A DNA stretch of 31,265 nt, from assembly GCA_902471875.1 (NCBI GenBank), contig CABRLN010000028.1:1-31265 (forward strand). The letters run 5' to 3'. The translations under genes were made by a program, and so were the position numbers. Of the stretch, positions 23,779-31,194 are shown one piece after another (the stretch's first letter is position 1; each line of letters starts with the position of its first letter). The notes under the pieces were generated by a model, which did not search any database, was not told the origin of the DNA, and saw only the letters and a list, made by a program, of their open reading frames with translations. The DNA is from an uncultured Clostridium sp. (GTDB lineage: Bacteria; Bacillota; Clostridia; Oscillospirales; Acutalibacteraceae).

Positions 23779-24720
23779 TCAAAGCAAAATATTCTGCTTT
23801 TCCGCCCAACAAATTGTTTTTTTCAATCCTTCATATAACGGTACAGGGGACAAATTTGGCATAATCTTTCGCATTTTATCTACACATAAACATTTGCGGC
23901 TGTATCCTTCCGGTTTTGTTGAATCCCAGATAATCTCACCTTTATAATCGATTAATTCAGCAATCATACTAACCAATTCTTTAATACTTGTTTCTATGCC
24001 TGTACCAATATTCAGCGGTTCTAAATCATCATATAAAAATGTCGAATCTATAATTGCTTGTGCAATGTCACCTATATACATAAATTCCCTTGTTGAATTA
24101 CCTGTTCCCCAAACTGTAATTGATTTTTCTTCGTATGTCTTCGCTTTATATATTTTTTTAATCAACGAAGGTATAACATGGCAATTTTTAGAAGCAAAAT
24201 GATCACCTTCACCATAGGCGTTTGTAGGAATCAAATATGAAAAATCCATTCCGTATTGCATATTATAAGCAAGGCATTGCTGATAAAGCCCACGTTTTGC
24301 AATACCATAAGAAGCGTTTGTTTTTTCAGGATATCCATTCCAAAAATCTGATTCCTTAAAAGGAATTTTTGCATTTTCGGGGTATGAGCAACCAGTTCCA
24401 ACTATAATTAATTTCTTCACATTAAAAAGTCTGCACTGTTCTAACAATAGTGTTCCCATAAGAGTATTCTCAAAATAATAACTTCCCGGGTGTGTTCTTA
24501 TATCTTCAATTCCACCAACCTTAGCAGCCAAATGAATAACAATATCAGGACAGCAAATTTCAAATAAATTTTGAATATCATCCATTCGTAATAAATTAAA
24601 TTCCTTGCTTTGTGAAACAAAAATATGGCTGCATCTTCTTTGCTTTAACCTTGATACAACGTGTGACCCTACAAAGCCTGTTCCTCCTGTTACTAAAACT
24701 CTTTTACCTTCTACATTCAT
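23779..24720 (-). CDS. fcl: GDP-L-fucose synthase
   Basis: Fcl (WcaG) epimerises and reduces GDP-4-keto-6-deoxymannose to GDP-L-fucose with NADPH. The 313-residue protein is a short-chain dehydrogenase fold with the nucleotide loop VLVTGGTGFVGSHV (8-21), HLAAKVGGIEDIRTHP, GTGCSYPENA (the family's CSYP element), the catalytic Tyr-Lys pair in SYGIAKRG and IPTNAYGEGDHF. The neighbouring gmd makes its substrate, which supports the call. The two genes are eight bases apart. The product could supply fucose for surface glycans, although no fucosyltransferase is obvious here. Confidence 0.92.
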   Translation of the reverse strand: MNVEGKRVLVTGGTGFVGSHVVSRLKQRRCSHIFVSQSKEFNLLRMDDIQNLFEICCPDIVIHLAAKVGGIEDIRTHPGSYYFENTLMGTLLLEQCRLFNVKKLIIVGTGCSYPENAKIPFKESDFWNGYPEKTNASYGIAKRGLYQQCLAYNMQYGMDFSYLIPTNAYGEGDHFASKNCHVIPSLIKKIYKAKTYEEKSITVWGTGNSTREFMYIGDIAQAIIDSTFLYDDLEPLNIGTGIETSIKELVSMIAELIDYKGEIIWDSTKPEGYSRKCLCVDKMRKIMPNLSPVPLYEGLKKTICWAEKQNILL

Positions 24721-24728
24721 ACTCTAAC

Positions 24729-25748
24729 TTACCTCATACTTTTTTCTATTAATTTCAAATCATTGTCAACCATACAAGAAACCAATTGCTTAAAATTATA
24801 TTGTTTCTCCCAATTTAGTACCTTTTTCGCTTTAGAACAATCACCAATAAGCAATTCTACCTCTGCAGGCCTATATAAATTGGCATCTACTTTGACCAAT
24901 ACTTTTCCTGTATTTTCATCATATCCTATTTCTTTATCTTCCTCTCCTTTCCACTGTATATTTATACCAACACAGCGAAACGCTTCTTCAGCAAATTCTC
25001 TTACCGAATGCATTTCACCTGTTGAAATTATATAATCGTCAGGATTGCCTTGTTGCAAAATAAGCCACATAGCATAAACATAATCTTTTGAATGACCCCA
25101 GTCCCTTTTCGCATTTAAATTACCCAAAGACAGTACATCTTCACAACCATGATATATTTTAGCAACCGTATGTGTTATTTTTCTTGTTACAAACTCTAAA
25201 CCTCTTCTTGGTGATTCATGGTTGAACAAAATACCGCAGCTTACAAACATCCCATAACTTTCACGAAAGTTCTTAGCAATCCAATGTCCATATAATTTTG
25301 AAACCCCATATGGACTGCGTGGATAAAACGGTGTTGTTTCTTTTTGAGGTATTTCCTGAACTAAACCAAACAATTCACTTGTAGAAGCCTGATAAACACG
25401 TGCATTTGGCTTTACTGTACGTACAGCTTCAAGCAGCAAGGTTACACCTGCCCCGTTAACATCATTAGTATATATAGGCTGTGTCCAAGATACACCCACA
25501 AAGGATTGTGCTGCTAAATTATATATTTCATCAGGATTGCTTATTTGTACAGCTTTTATCAGAGAGGATAAGTCACTCATATCTCCATAAATAAGGTGAA
25601 TTTTATCAATTAAATGACCTATATTTCCATAATCATTGGTACTTTTTCTTCTAAAAAGTCCATATACTTCATAACCTTTTTCTAGCAACAATTCTGCTAA
25701 ATAAGATCCATCCTGTCCTGTAATTCCTGTAATTAATGCTTTTTTCAT
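24729..25748 (-). CDS. gmd: GDP-mannose 4,6-dehydratase
   Basis: Gmd converts GDP-mannose to GDP-4-keto-6-deoxymannose with bound NADP. The 339-residue protein has the signature start ALITGITGQDGSYLAELLLEK, then FRRKST, NLAAQSFVGVSW, QASTSELFG, the active-site YGVSK (Tyr/Lys) preceded by FYPRSP, FNHESPRRG and GNLNAKRDWGHSKDYV, all diagnostic of Gmd rather than other dehydratases. GGAGAA precedes the start. It is placed between manA and fcl. Its product is the branch point for GDP-fucose and possibly for an amino sugar via the DegT-type enzyme at 17409. Confidence 0.96.
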   Translation of the reverse strand: MKKALITGITGQDGSYLAELLLEKGYEVYGLFRRKSTNDYGNIGHLIDKIHLIYGDMSDLSSLIKAVQISNPDEIYNLAAQSFVGVSWTQPIYTNDVNGAGVTLLLEAVRTVKPNARVYQASTSELFGLVQEIPQKETTPFYPRSPYGVSKLYGHWIAKNFRESYGMFVSCGILFNHESPRRGLEFVTRKITHTVAKIYHGCEDVLSLGNLNAKRDWGHSKDYVYAMWLILQQGNPDDYIISTGEMHSVREFAEEAFRCVGINIQWKGEEDKEIGYDENTGKVLVKVDANLYRPAEVELLIGDCSKAKKVLNWEKQYNFKQLVSCMVDNDLKLIEKSMR

Positions 25749-25774
25749 GATATTTTTCTCCTTTTCTTTTTATA

Positions 25775-26773
25775 TTAAATGTGTGAAAGTAAACACTCAC
25801 AATTTCCTATTATGGTAATTTCCTTCTCTCCTGCTGTAATAAACATAGTGTCGCCTTTCTGAACCTCCAAAGTGCAATGTTTGCCTTTCATTAATCCACA
25901 ACCGTCTATTACTGTAACGGCTAAGAATGACTGAGAGGTTACATGTAAAATACATTGCTTTATTACTTCATATTTTTCTGTAACAAAGTACTTATTACTT
26001 AGTAAACATTGTCTTTTATATCCTCTTGATACTTCTTCCGGTATTGTTTGTATTTCTGCGTTCTGCATATGAAAATTAAGAACCTGAAAAGCCTTATTAA
26101 GGTGAAGCTCCCTTTGATTTCCAAACTCATCTGTACGATTATAATCATAAACTCTATATGTACAATTGGAATTTTGCTGAATTTCATAAACCAACACTCC
26201 CGGACCAAGTGCATGTATAATACCGGGTGCTATATAAATTACATTTCCTTTTTGTATTCGGACTTTATTTAATAAGTCTGTAAACGTCCCCTTATTCAGC
26301 TTTTGTTCAATCTCTTTTTGGGTTACATTTTTTTTAAAACCATAATAGATAAAAGCATCTTCTTCACAATCTATCACATACCACATCTCTGCTTTACCAT
26401 ATTCATTTTCATTTTTTAATGCGTATGAATCATCCGGATGCACTTGGATAGATAACGCTTGCTGTGCATCAATTAACTTAATTAACAATGGAAACTTTTC
26501 ACACTGCAAGCATTTTTGTCCTAAAATGCTTTGGTCAGCTTTTTGCAAAAAATCAACAAAGTTTACTCCTTTCAGTACCCCGCTTGCTATTTCGCAAACC
26601 CCCTGCTCATGAGAAGACAACTCCCATGTCTCTGCAACTGTCTCGGTATTTGCGGATTTATGATAATCCTGTATCAGCTTTTTGCCTCCCCATATATATT
26701 TTTTACATACAGGTTTTAGCTTAAATATATCTTCATTTAATTCTAAGGGAGATGTACAAGCAGTTTTATTCAC
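25775..26773 (-). CDS. manA: Mannose-6-phosphate isomerase, class I
   Basis: ManA interconverts fructose-6-phosphate and mannose-6-phosphate, linking glycolysis to GDP-mannose. The 332-residue zinc cupin protein shows KKYIWGGKKLIQDYHK, ETWELSSH, the metal site in LSIQVHPDDSYA and KAEMWYVID, IIHALGPGVLVYEIQQNS and YRVYDYNR. It starts with GTG, whose GTGA overlaps the stop of the phosphomutase gene; AAAGGA lies upstream. The overlap shows translational coupling with the gene that makes mannose-1-phosphate. Short ManA proteins of this length are common in Firmicutes. Confidence 0.94.
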   Translation of the reverse strand: MNKTACTSPLELNEDIFKLKPVCKKYIWGGKKLIQDYHKSANTETVAETWELSSHEQGVCEIASGVLKGVNFVDFLQKADQSILGQKCLQCEKFPLLIKLIDAQQALSIQVHPDDSYALKNENEYGKAEMWYVIDCEEDAFIYYGFKKNVTQKEIEQKLNKGTFTDLLNKVRIQKGNVIYIAPGIIHALGPGVLVYEIQQNSNCTYRVYDYNRTDEFGNQRELHLNKAFQVLNFHMQNAEIQTIPEEVSRGYKRQCLLSNKYFVTEKYEVIKQCILHVTSQSFLAVTVIDGCGLMKGKHCTLEVQKGDTMFITAGEKEITIIGNCECLLSHI

Positions 26774-28494
26774 ATCATCACATCCTTTACTGCCAAAACA
26801 AAATCATTTTTTAATTGCCGTAATTTCTTTTCTGCATCAACCGCATCTTTTCCCTGTACACCAAAATACATTTTTATTTTGGGTTCTGTGCCTGAAGGTC
26901 TTACACAGCACCAAGCACAATTTTCCAACTCAAAATATAAAACATCTGAAGGTGGAAGCTGTAATTTTTCTGATTTTCCTGTTGAAATTTGTGTTCGAAT
27001 TCCCTTTCTATAATCTCTAATTGCTGTAACACGGAAGTTATGAATATAACTTGTTGCCTTATCGTAAAGTTTTTTCACTAAACTCTTTAAATCAATATCC
27101 TCAGATAAATTAATAGATGTTTGTGACTCTTTATAATATCCATACATTTCATAAAGCGTCTGCATGTAATCTAACAATGTCATTCCCTTACTTTTGTAAA
27201 ATGCAGCTATTTCGCATAATATTGCTGTTGCTGTAACCGCATCTTTATCACGAACATATATATCAGACAAGCTTCCGTAGCTTTCCTCCATACCAAACTC
27301 AAAGTGATATTTTTTACTGCTTTCAAACTGCTTTATTTTTTCGCCAATATACTTAAAGCCGGTTAATACTTCAAATAAAGTTAATCCATACTGCTTTGCA
27401 ACTTTATCAATCATATTGGTTGTAACAATAGTTTTTACCACTGCTCCGTTAGAAGAAAGCGTTCCTTTTTCTTTTCTTTTTGAAAAAAGATATTCTGCCA
27501 TTAGAACACCCATCATATCACCTGTAAACCGAACATAATCTACACTGTTTGCTTCTTTTACATACAATCCAACCCTGTCTGCATCAGGGTCTGTTGCCAA
27601 CACAATATCTGCATCTACGTTTTTAGCCAATTGCAATGCCATATTAAATGCTTCCGGTTCTTCAGGATTTGGTACCTGCACTGTTGGAAAGTTTCCGTTA
27701 GGTTCTTTTTGCTCCGGCACAACATATACATTTTTATAGCCAATTGACTTTAAAAGTGGAATAACAAATCTTCCACCTGTACCATGTAGCGGTGTATAAA
27801 CTATTTTCAAGTCCTGCTTTGCCTTGCTGATATGTGCTGTATCTATCATTTTGCTTTTAATTTCTTCTAAATAAGATAATTCTACTTCATCAGGGACAGT
27901 TAAATATAATCCGCACGACCTTGCTTCTTCCAATCCAATCGTTTTTATATGCTGATAATTATTAATTTCTGTAATGCTGCTCAAAATCTGTCGGTCTGTC
28001 GGTGAAACAATTTGTGCACCGTCTGCTCCATACACTTTATAACCATTGTATTGAGCCGGATTATGACTGGCAGTAATAACAATTCCTATTGAACAATGTA
28101 GATACCTTACTGCATAAGACAAAACAGGTGTTGGTGTTTCGGCTGAAAAACAATACACACATATGCCATTTGCAGCCAAACAAAGCGCTGCTTCCTGTGC
28201 AAATTCAAAAGACATATTTCTGGAATCATATGCAATTACAGCAAATTTATCTTTTTTATTTAGTTTCATCCAATTGGCAAGTCCTTGTGTCGTTTTTCTT
28301 ATTGTGTATTTATTTAATCTTTTTGTGCCAAGACCAATTATTCCCCGTAACCCACCTGTACCAAATGTTAATTCATCTGAAAAACATTCTTTTATTGCTT
28401 TCGTGTCTTGCTCCATTTCACGCAATTTTTTTCTGTCTGATAAATCAAAATAATCGTTTGTACACCATTCTTCATATTTCTCCATATAATTCAT
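26770..28494 (-). CDS. pgcA: Alpha-phosphoglucomutase / phosphomannomutase
   Basis: This 574-residue enzyme moves phosphate between C1 and C6 of glucose or mannose. The phosphoserine S143 is in VITASHNPAQYNGYKVYG, the metal loop is DPDADRVG, the sugar loop is GMEESYGS and the phosphate-binding end is RPSGTEPKIKMYF. Length and sequence match the Firmicutes PgcA type rather than the shorter ManB/AlgC. It is the first gene of the array, with an ideal GGAGGAG site, and may serve twice: glucose-1-phosphate from glycogen phosphorylase to glucose-6-phosphate, and mannose-6-phosphate to mannose-1-phosphate. That dual use is inference from the neighbours manA and manC, since no other phosphomannomutase is seen. 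Confidence 0.92.
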   Translation of the reverse strand: MNYMEKYEEWCTNDYFDLSDRKKLREMEQDTKAIKECFSDELTFGTGGLRGIIGLGTKRLNKYTIRKTTQGLANWMKLNKKDKFAVIAYDSRNMSFEFAQEAALCLAANGICVYCFSAETPTPVLSYAVRYLHCSIGIVITASHNPAQYNGYKVYGADGAQIVSPTDRQILSSITEINNYQHIKTIGLEEARSCGLYLTVPDEVELSYLEEIKSKMIDTAHISKAKQDLKIVYTPLHGTGGRFVIPLLKSIGYKNVYVVPEQKEPNGNFPTVQVPNPEEPEAFNMALQLAKNVDADIVLATDPDADRVGLYVKEANSVDYVRFTGDMMGVLMAEYLFSKRKEKGTLSSNGAVVKTIVTTNMIDKVAKQYGLTLFEVLTGFKYIGEKIKQFESSKKYHFEFGMEESYGSLSDIYVRDKDAVTATAILCEIAAFYKSKGMTLLDYMQTLYEMYGYYKESQTSINLSEDIDLKSLVKKLYDKATSYIHNFRVTAIRDYRKGIRTQISTGKSEKLQLPPSDVLYFELENCAWCCVRPSGTEPKIKMYFGVQGKDAVDAEKKLRQLKNDFVLAVKDVMM

Positions 28495-28523
28495 ATAATC
28501 TCCTCCTTCAGTTTAAAGTATTA

Positions 28524-28557
28524 ACTGTACAGTAGGTAACCTATAATATCTACCGCA
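28524..28557 (-). promoter_or_regulatory. Palindromes and possible promoter ahead of the 13-gene array
   Basis: Between the XRE gene and the array lie two adjoining palindromes, ACTGTACAGT (28524-28533) and TAGGTAACCTA (28533-28543). Just upstream in transcription sense is TATTAT (a possible -10) with TTATTG 17 bases before it, a weak promoter. The palindromes would sit between the start site and the ribosome binding site, a natural place for a repressor. Whether the array also reads through from the XRE gene is not clear. Confidence 0.35.
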
Positions 28558-28652
28558 TAATTTTCCAATAAAAAATCTAAAACCTATTTTAATATTAATG
28601 AATATAATATTTTTACAAAAAACAGATAATTTTACTTACGGAAGTCAATAAT

Positions 28653-28979
28653 TTATGAATATGTTCTTTTATAATCTACCAGTTTTTCAAAAGCATAAAA
28701 AATTGCTTTTGACTCTTTATCACTCATTTTACAAAGTTCTTGAAAAAAGGCAGATGTAGCATAATCCTGAAATATTCTGTCCTCATTTCTTAACAAGTAA
28801 TCAGCTGATACATTAAAAATATTACATAAAGAAATTATTTTCTCTATATGTGGATAACAAATTCCTTGTTCATAATTTTTATATTGAGTAGATGAAATCA
28901 TTAATTTTTCGGCCATTTGGTCTTGTGTATACCCTGCTTGATTTCTTAACCGTTTTAAGTTTTTACCAAATTCGTTCAT
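28653..28979 (-). CDS. XRE-family helix-turn-helix transcriptional regulator
   Basis: This 108-residue protein opens with a Cro/C1-type HTH: NLKRLRNQAGYTQDQMAEKL, then STQYKNYEQG as the recognition helix region and PHIEKIISLCNIFNVSADYLL (whole domain about 7-68). The remaining 40 residues (DKESKAIFYAFEKLVDYKRT) are probably a dimerisation helix. It lacks a strong GGAGG site; GGTGAT nine bases upstream may serve. It lies 158 bp ahead of the array on the same strand, which makes it a candidate regulator of that array or of itself. An imperfect direct repeat overlaps its start. Confidence 0.88.
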   Translation of the reverse strand: MNEFGKNLKRLRNQAGYTQDQMAEKLMISSTQYKNYEQGICYPHIEKIISLCNIFNVSADYLLRNEDRIFQDYATSAFFQELCKMSDKESKAIFYAFEKLVDYKRTYS

Positions 28980-29101
28980 AAAAATATCACCATCTTTTTA
29001 CATAATTAAATTCTAACAATTTTAACCCAATTAAAATTAATATCTTTTAACAATACCCATTTATAAAAACACCACCATTTTTTACAAAATTAAAATTTTA
29101 A
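28978..29101. repeat. Imperfect direct repeat upstream of the XRE regulator
   Basis: A stretch of about 39 bases at 28978-29016 (ATAAAAATATCACCATCTTT and on) recurs at 29062-29101 (ATAAAAACACCACCATTTTT and on) with about 85% agreement by eye. The shared core is CACCAT, T-run, TACA, AATTAAA. One copy covers the translation start of the regulator. They may be paired operator sites, or simply a short tandem duplication. The rest of 28980-29295 is very AT-rich with only the plus-strand promoter below. Confidence 0.45.
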
Positions 29102-29174
29102 TATCTTAATACAATTATAACTTACTTTTTTCGACAATTAAATAAAGCAATACTGGTAGTTGTATAAATTTCAC

Positions 29175-29203
29175 TTGATAAAAATAGCCTAATATGCTAA
29201 AAT
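29175..29203 (+). promoter_or_regulatory. Promoter of the SnoaL-like gene
   Basis: TTGATA (29175-29180), 17-bp spacer, TAAAAT (29198-29203), preceded by TGC (extended -10). Transcription would start near 29210, leaving a leader of about 85 bases. Confidence 0.7.
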
Positions 29204-29295
29204 ATATAATATTATTTTAATAAATAGTTCTGTAATTTTATTAAAGCAAGTCTAATTATATTAAATACATCTTACCGAATTTAGGAGGAAGCCCT

Positions 29296-29691
29296 ATGGA
29301 GAATAAAAAAATAGTCCAAGATTTTTTTCGCTACGGATACGATGAACATGACTATTGCAAAGTTCGAGAATTGTTATTTTCAAAATACTATGATCACAGC
29401 CCTGCAAGTGCCAGAAATCCAGAAGATGCAGTACATGTTTTAAACATATTAGAAAAAGCCTTTGACTCTATTCACGTTACAGTATGCGACCTTATTGAAG
29501 AAGGAAATCTGGTTGCCGGTCGGTTTGTTTTTTCCGGTATTCATGTTGGTGAATATATGGGGTTAAAACCTACATTTCGACAAGTTGAATGGGAGTTTCT
29601 AGAAAACTTCCGTGTAGAAAATGGCATTATAACTGAAAGTTGGGGATACTGGCCTGACATGGAAATTATTAATAAGTTATCTGTAAAATAA
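29296..29691 (+). CDS. SnoaL-like / ester cyclase-type small protein
   Basis: This 131-residue protein has the cone-shaped SnoaL/NTF2-like fold pattern: an N-terminal helix pair (KKIVQDFFRYGYDEHDY), HSPASARNPED, then strands ending in VAGRFVFSGIHVGEYMG and ENFRVENGIITESWGYWPD, typical of the SnoaL-like polyketide cyclase family. Most members in ordinary bacteria have no known substrate; some cyclise or hydrolyse small molecules, others only bind ligands. AGGAGGA stands before the ATG. It is a single-gene transcript with its own promoter and a strong terminator, unrelated to the array on the other strand. Confidence 0.8.
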   Translation: MENKKIVQDFFRYGYDEHDYCKVRELLFSKYYDHSPASARNPEDAVHVLNILEKAFDSIHVTVCDLIEEGNLVAGRFVFSGIHVGEYMGLKPTFRQVEWEFLENFRVENGIITESWGYWPDMEIINKLSVK

Positions 29692-29734
29692 AAAAGCCGA
29701 AGAATTTGTAATAAGTACAAGTTCTTCGGCTTTT
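29692..29734 (+). terminator. Strong terminator after the SnoaL-like gene
   Basis: AAAAGCCGAAGAATTTGT pairs with ACAAGTTCTTCGGCTTTT (one G-T pair) to form an 18-bp stem around a 7-base loop, starting right after the stop codon. The A and T runs allow action in both directions. Confidence 0.9.
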
Positions 29735-29807
29735 AGTATGTAGTTTCTTGGTTAAGTATTATTTCAGTATGCCTTACAATTGATAAATATATTTTCTTCA
29801 ATTATAA

Positions 29808-29924
29808 TCAACTATAAAAACAACTGATAAATCCATCTTCAAAATTTTCTTGATAGTTATCTGAATTGGTAAAATATCCGCTAAATTCATCAGCATGGAT
29901 TTTCACCGTATTTCTGTGCTTCAT
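29808..29924 (-). pseudogene. Short open frame, possibly a gene remnant
   Basis: A 38-codon frame begins MKHRNTVKIHADEFSGYF and ends QENFEDGFISCFYS. The composition is protein-like and not merely AT-rich noise, but there is no ribosome binding site before the ATG and nothing recognisable. A remnant is more likely than a working small protein. Confidence 0.25.
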
Positions 29925-30032
29925 TAATTAATTAAAAATAGACGAACAACCGTATAGATCCATTCCTATCAAAACACATCTATGTTTTTACCTTTCTAAT
30001 ATTTATTTAACTTTTGACACTCTATTTTATAA

Positions 30033-30122
30033 TCATGCTGCATATCCAAGTTCTTTCAACCAATCTACAATGTCCGGCTCTGCATCCTGCATGTTTTCAC
30101 AGGAAACAGTAAAACTATCTTG
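30033..30122 (-). pseudogene. C-terminal fragment of a flavodoxin-like gene
   Basis: Thirty codons on the minus strand read VSCENMQDAEPDIVDWLKEL followed by GYAA and a stop, the usual end of a flavodoxin or flavodoxin-like domain (an acidic loop, then a DxxxWLKxLG helix). Stop codons lie immediately upstream, and no FMN-binding loop is present, so the gene is truncated. Identification is by eye from a short stretch. Confidence 0.4.
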
Positions 30123-30300
30123 CTAATGTCATAATGAATTCTATAGAAGCATTTTTAAAGCTATTTCTGATACAACACATAAAGAATTTAGAAATATAAA
30201 AATAGAATTTGTTGTGTTGTAATATCAATTTCATTATCATTAATACTCTTTAACTAAATGTAACTGAATTGTGTAAATCACAATATCGTTATACAAACAG

Positions 30301-30343
30301 CAAAAAGCCGCATAAACAAGCCGTTTTCAGCTTATTTATGCGG
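30301..30343 (-). terminator. Terminator of the rRNA/tRNA operon
   Basis: On the minus strand CCGCATAAA (right arm on the plus strand 30335-30343) pairs with TTTATGCGG (30308-30316), with a further AAGC/GCTT inside, and runs into five Us (30302-30306). It stands directly after tRNA-Asn. Confidence 0.87.
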
Positions 30344-30351
30344 TTTCTGAT

Positions 30352-30427
30352 TGGCTCCCCCAACTGGGCTCGAACCAGTGACATCATGATTAACAGTCAT
30401 GCGCTCTACCGACTGAGCTATGGAGGA
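30352..30427 (-). tRNA. tRNA-Asn (anticodon GUU)
   Basis: A 76-base cloverleaf: acceptor TCCTCCA with TGGGGGA, discriminator G and encoded CCA; D-arm AGCTCAGTCGGTAGAGC; the anticodon loop contains GTT within CTGTTAATC; T-arm CTGGTTCGAGCCCAG. It is the last gene before the operon terminator. Confidence 0.96.
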
Positions 30428-30534
30428 ATATCGGTAAGGTGTACTTACACTTCTTTGTTATGCATAAAATGTTCACACAAGGTAAAAAGATTGCACTAAC
30501 AAAATAGACAAAACAAATTAGAAAATACACAAAT

Positions 30535-30650
30535 GTTGGCGTCTTCCTATTTTCCCGGGCCGTCACCAACCAAGTATCTTCGGCACTACTGAGCTTAACT
30601 TCTGTGTTCGGGATGGGAACAGGTGGATCCTCAGCGTCATCAACACCAAC
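30535..30650 (-). rRNA. rrf: 5S ribosomal RNA
   Basis: About 116 bases on the minus strand contain the conserved 5S stretches CCACCTGTTCCCATCCCGAA, CACAGAAGTTAAGCTC and the closing GTTGGTGTTGATGACG / GACGCCAAC stem. Ends are set by that terminal helix and may be off by a base or two. Two tRNAs separate it from the 23S gene. Confidence 0.95.
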
Positions 30651-30723
30651 TTTGTCTTGTAGGTTTCCCTACATATATATTTATCACACTTTTGTGTGTA
30701 AATATTCATATTAAATTAAATTT

Positions 30724-30915
30724 TTTAGTCTCTCATGGTGACTCGACCAAGCGTTCATGCTTGACTGCTCGCACTACCGTGCTCACAACTTTTCACTAAA
30801 AACATTTCACTGAAATGTTTTCTTTACGTTCAAAGCCCTCTCGGGTTCGATTCACTCATTTGTAAATCACTTTTAATTTACGAAGACATCTAATTTAGTC
30901 TCTCATGGTGACTCG
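30724..30915. repeat. 22-bp direct repeat covering the 3' end of tRNA-Glu
   Basis: The stretch at 30894-30915, which includes the last bases of tRNA-Glu and its downstream flank (core GTCTCTCATGGTGACTCG), recurs without a mismatch at 30724-30745. No tRNA body adjoins the outer copy. It looks like the scar of a lost or recombined tRNA copy in the operon. The spacer between the copies also holds an AT-rich hairpin AAAACATTT/AAATGTTTT (30799-30821). Confidence 0.75.
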
Positions 30916-30980
30916 TGGGGGAATCGAACCCCCGTTGCCGGCGTGAGAGGCCGGAGTCTTAACCGCTTGACCAACGAGCC
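30906..30980 (-). tRNA. tRNA-Glu (anticodon CUC)
   Basis: A 75-base cloverleaf: acceptor GGCTCGT with ACGAGTC, discriminator A and encoded CCA; anticodon stem CCGGC/GCCGG around CTCTCAC, giving CUC; T-arm GGGGGTTCGATTCCCCC. The CUC form (codon GAG) is the less usual glutamate tRNA beside the UUC form commonly found in rRNA operons. Confidence 0.93.
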
Positions 30981-31028
30981 ATCTACTCGAGGTCAAAGGT
31001 GACTTCTCTTCTTCCATTGCCTCGGTTG

Positions 31029-31104
31029 TGGTGCACCATCAGGGACTCGAACCCGGGACACCCTGATTAAGAGTCAGGTGCTCTACCAACTGAGCTAATG
31101 GTGC
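31029..31104 (-). tRNA. tRNA-Lys (anticodon CUU)
   Basis: A 76-base cloverleaf: acceptor GCACCAT with ATGGTGC, discriminator A and encoded CCA; D-arm AGCTCAGTTGGTAGAGC; anticodon stem CCTGA/TCAGG around CTCTTAA, giving CUU (codon AAG); T-arm CCGGGTTCGAGTCCC(T)G. Confidence 0.95.
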
Positions 31105-31194
31105 ATATATTATGCAGTGCTCTTTTCTGCACCCTGAAAACTGAATAAAGAAAAAGCAAAACAGAGAGATTTCAAAACTAAACCAATCAACTTA

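Larger units (their letters stand above)
29735..30300. other. Gene-poor region with decayed coding fragments
   Basis: No intact gene is seen. It holds two minus-strand fragments listed separately, a 31-codon plus-strand open stretch at 30127-30222 (ending FRNIKIEFVVL) that I cannot identify, and a 9-bp inverted repeat TACAACACA/TGTGTTGTA (30171-30179 with 30213-30221). It looks like eroded former genes between the SnoaL-like gene and the rRNA operon. Confidence 0.5.

Noticed and set aside
30269..30499. A 76-codon open frame on the plus strand
   Set aside because: It is antisense to tRNA-Asn and its terminator.
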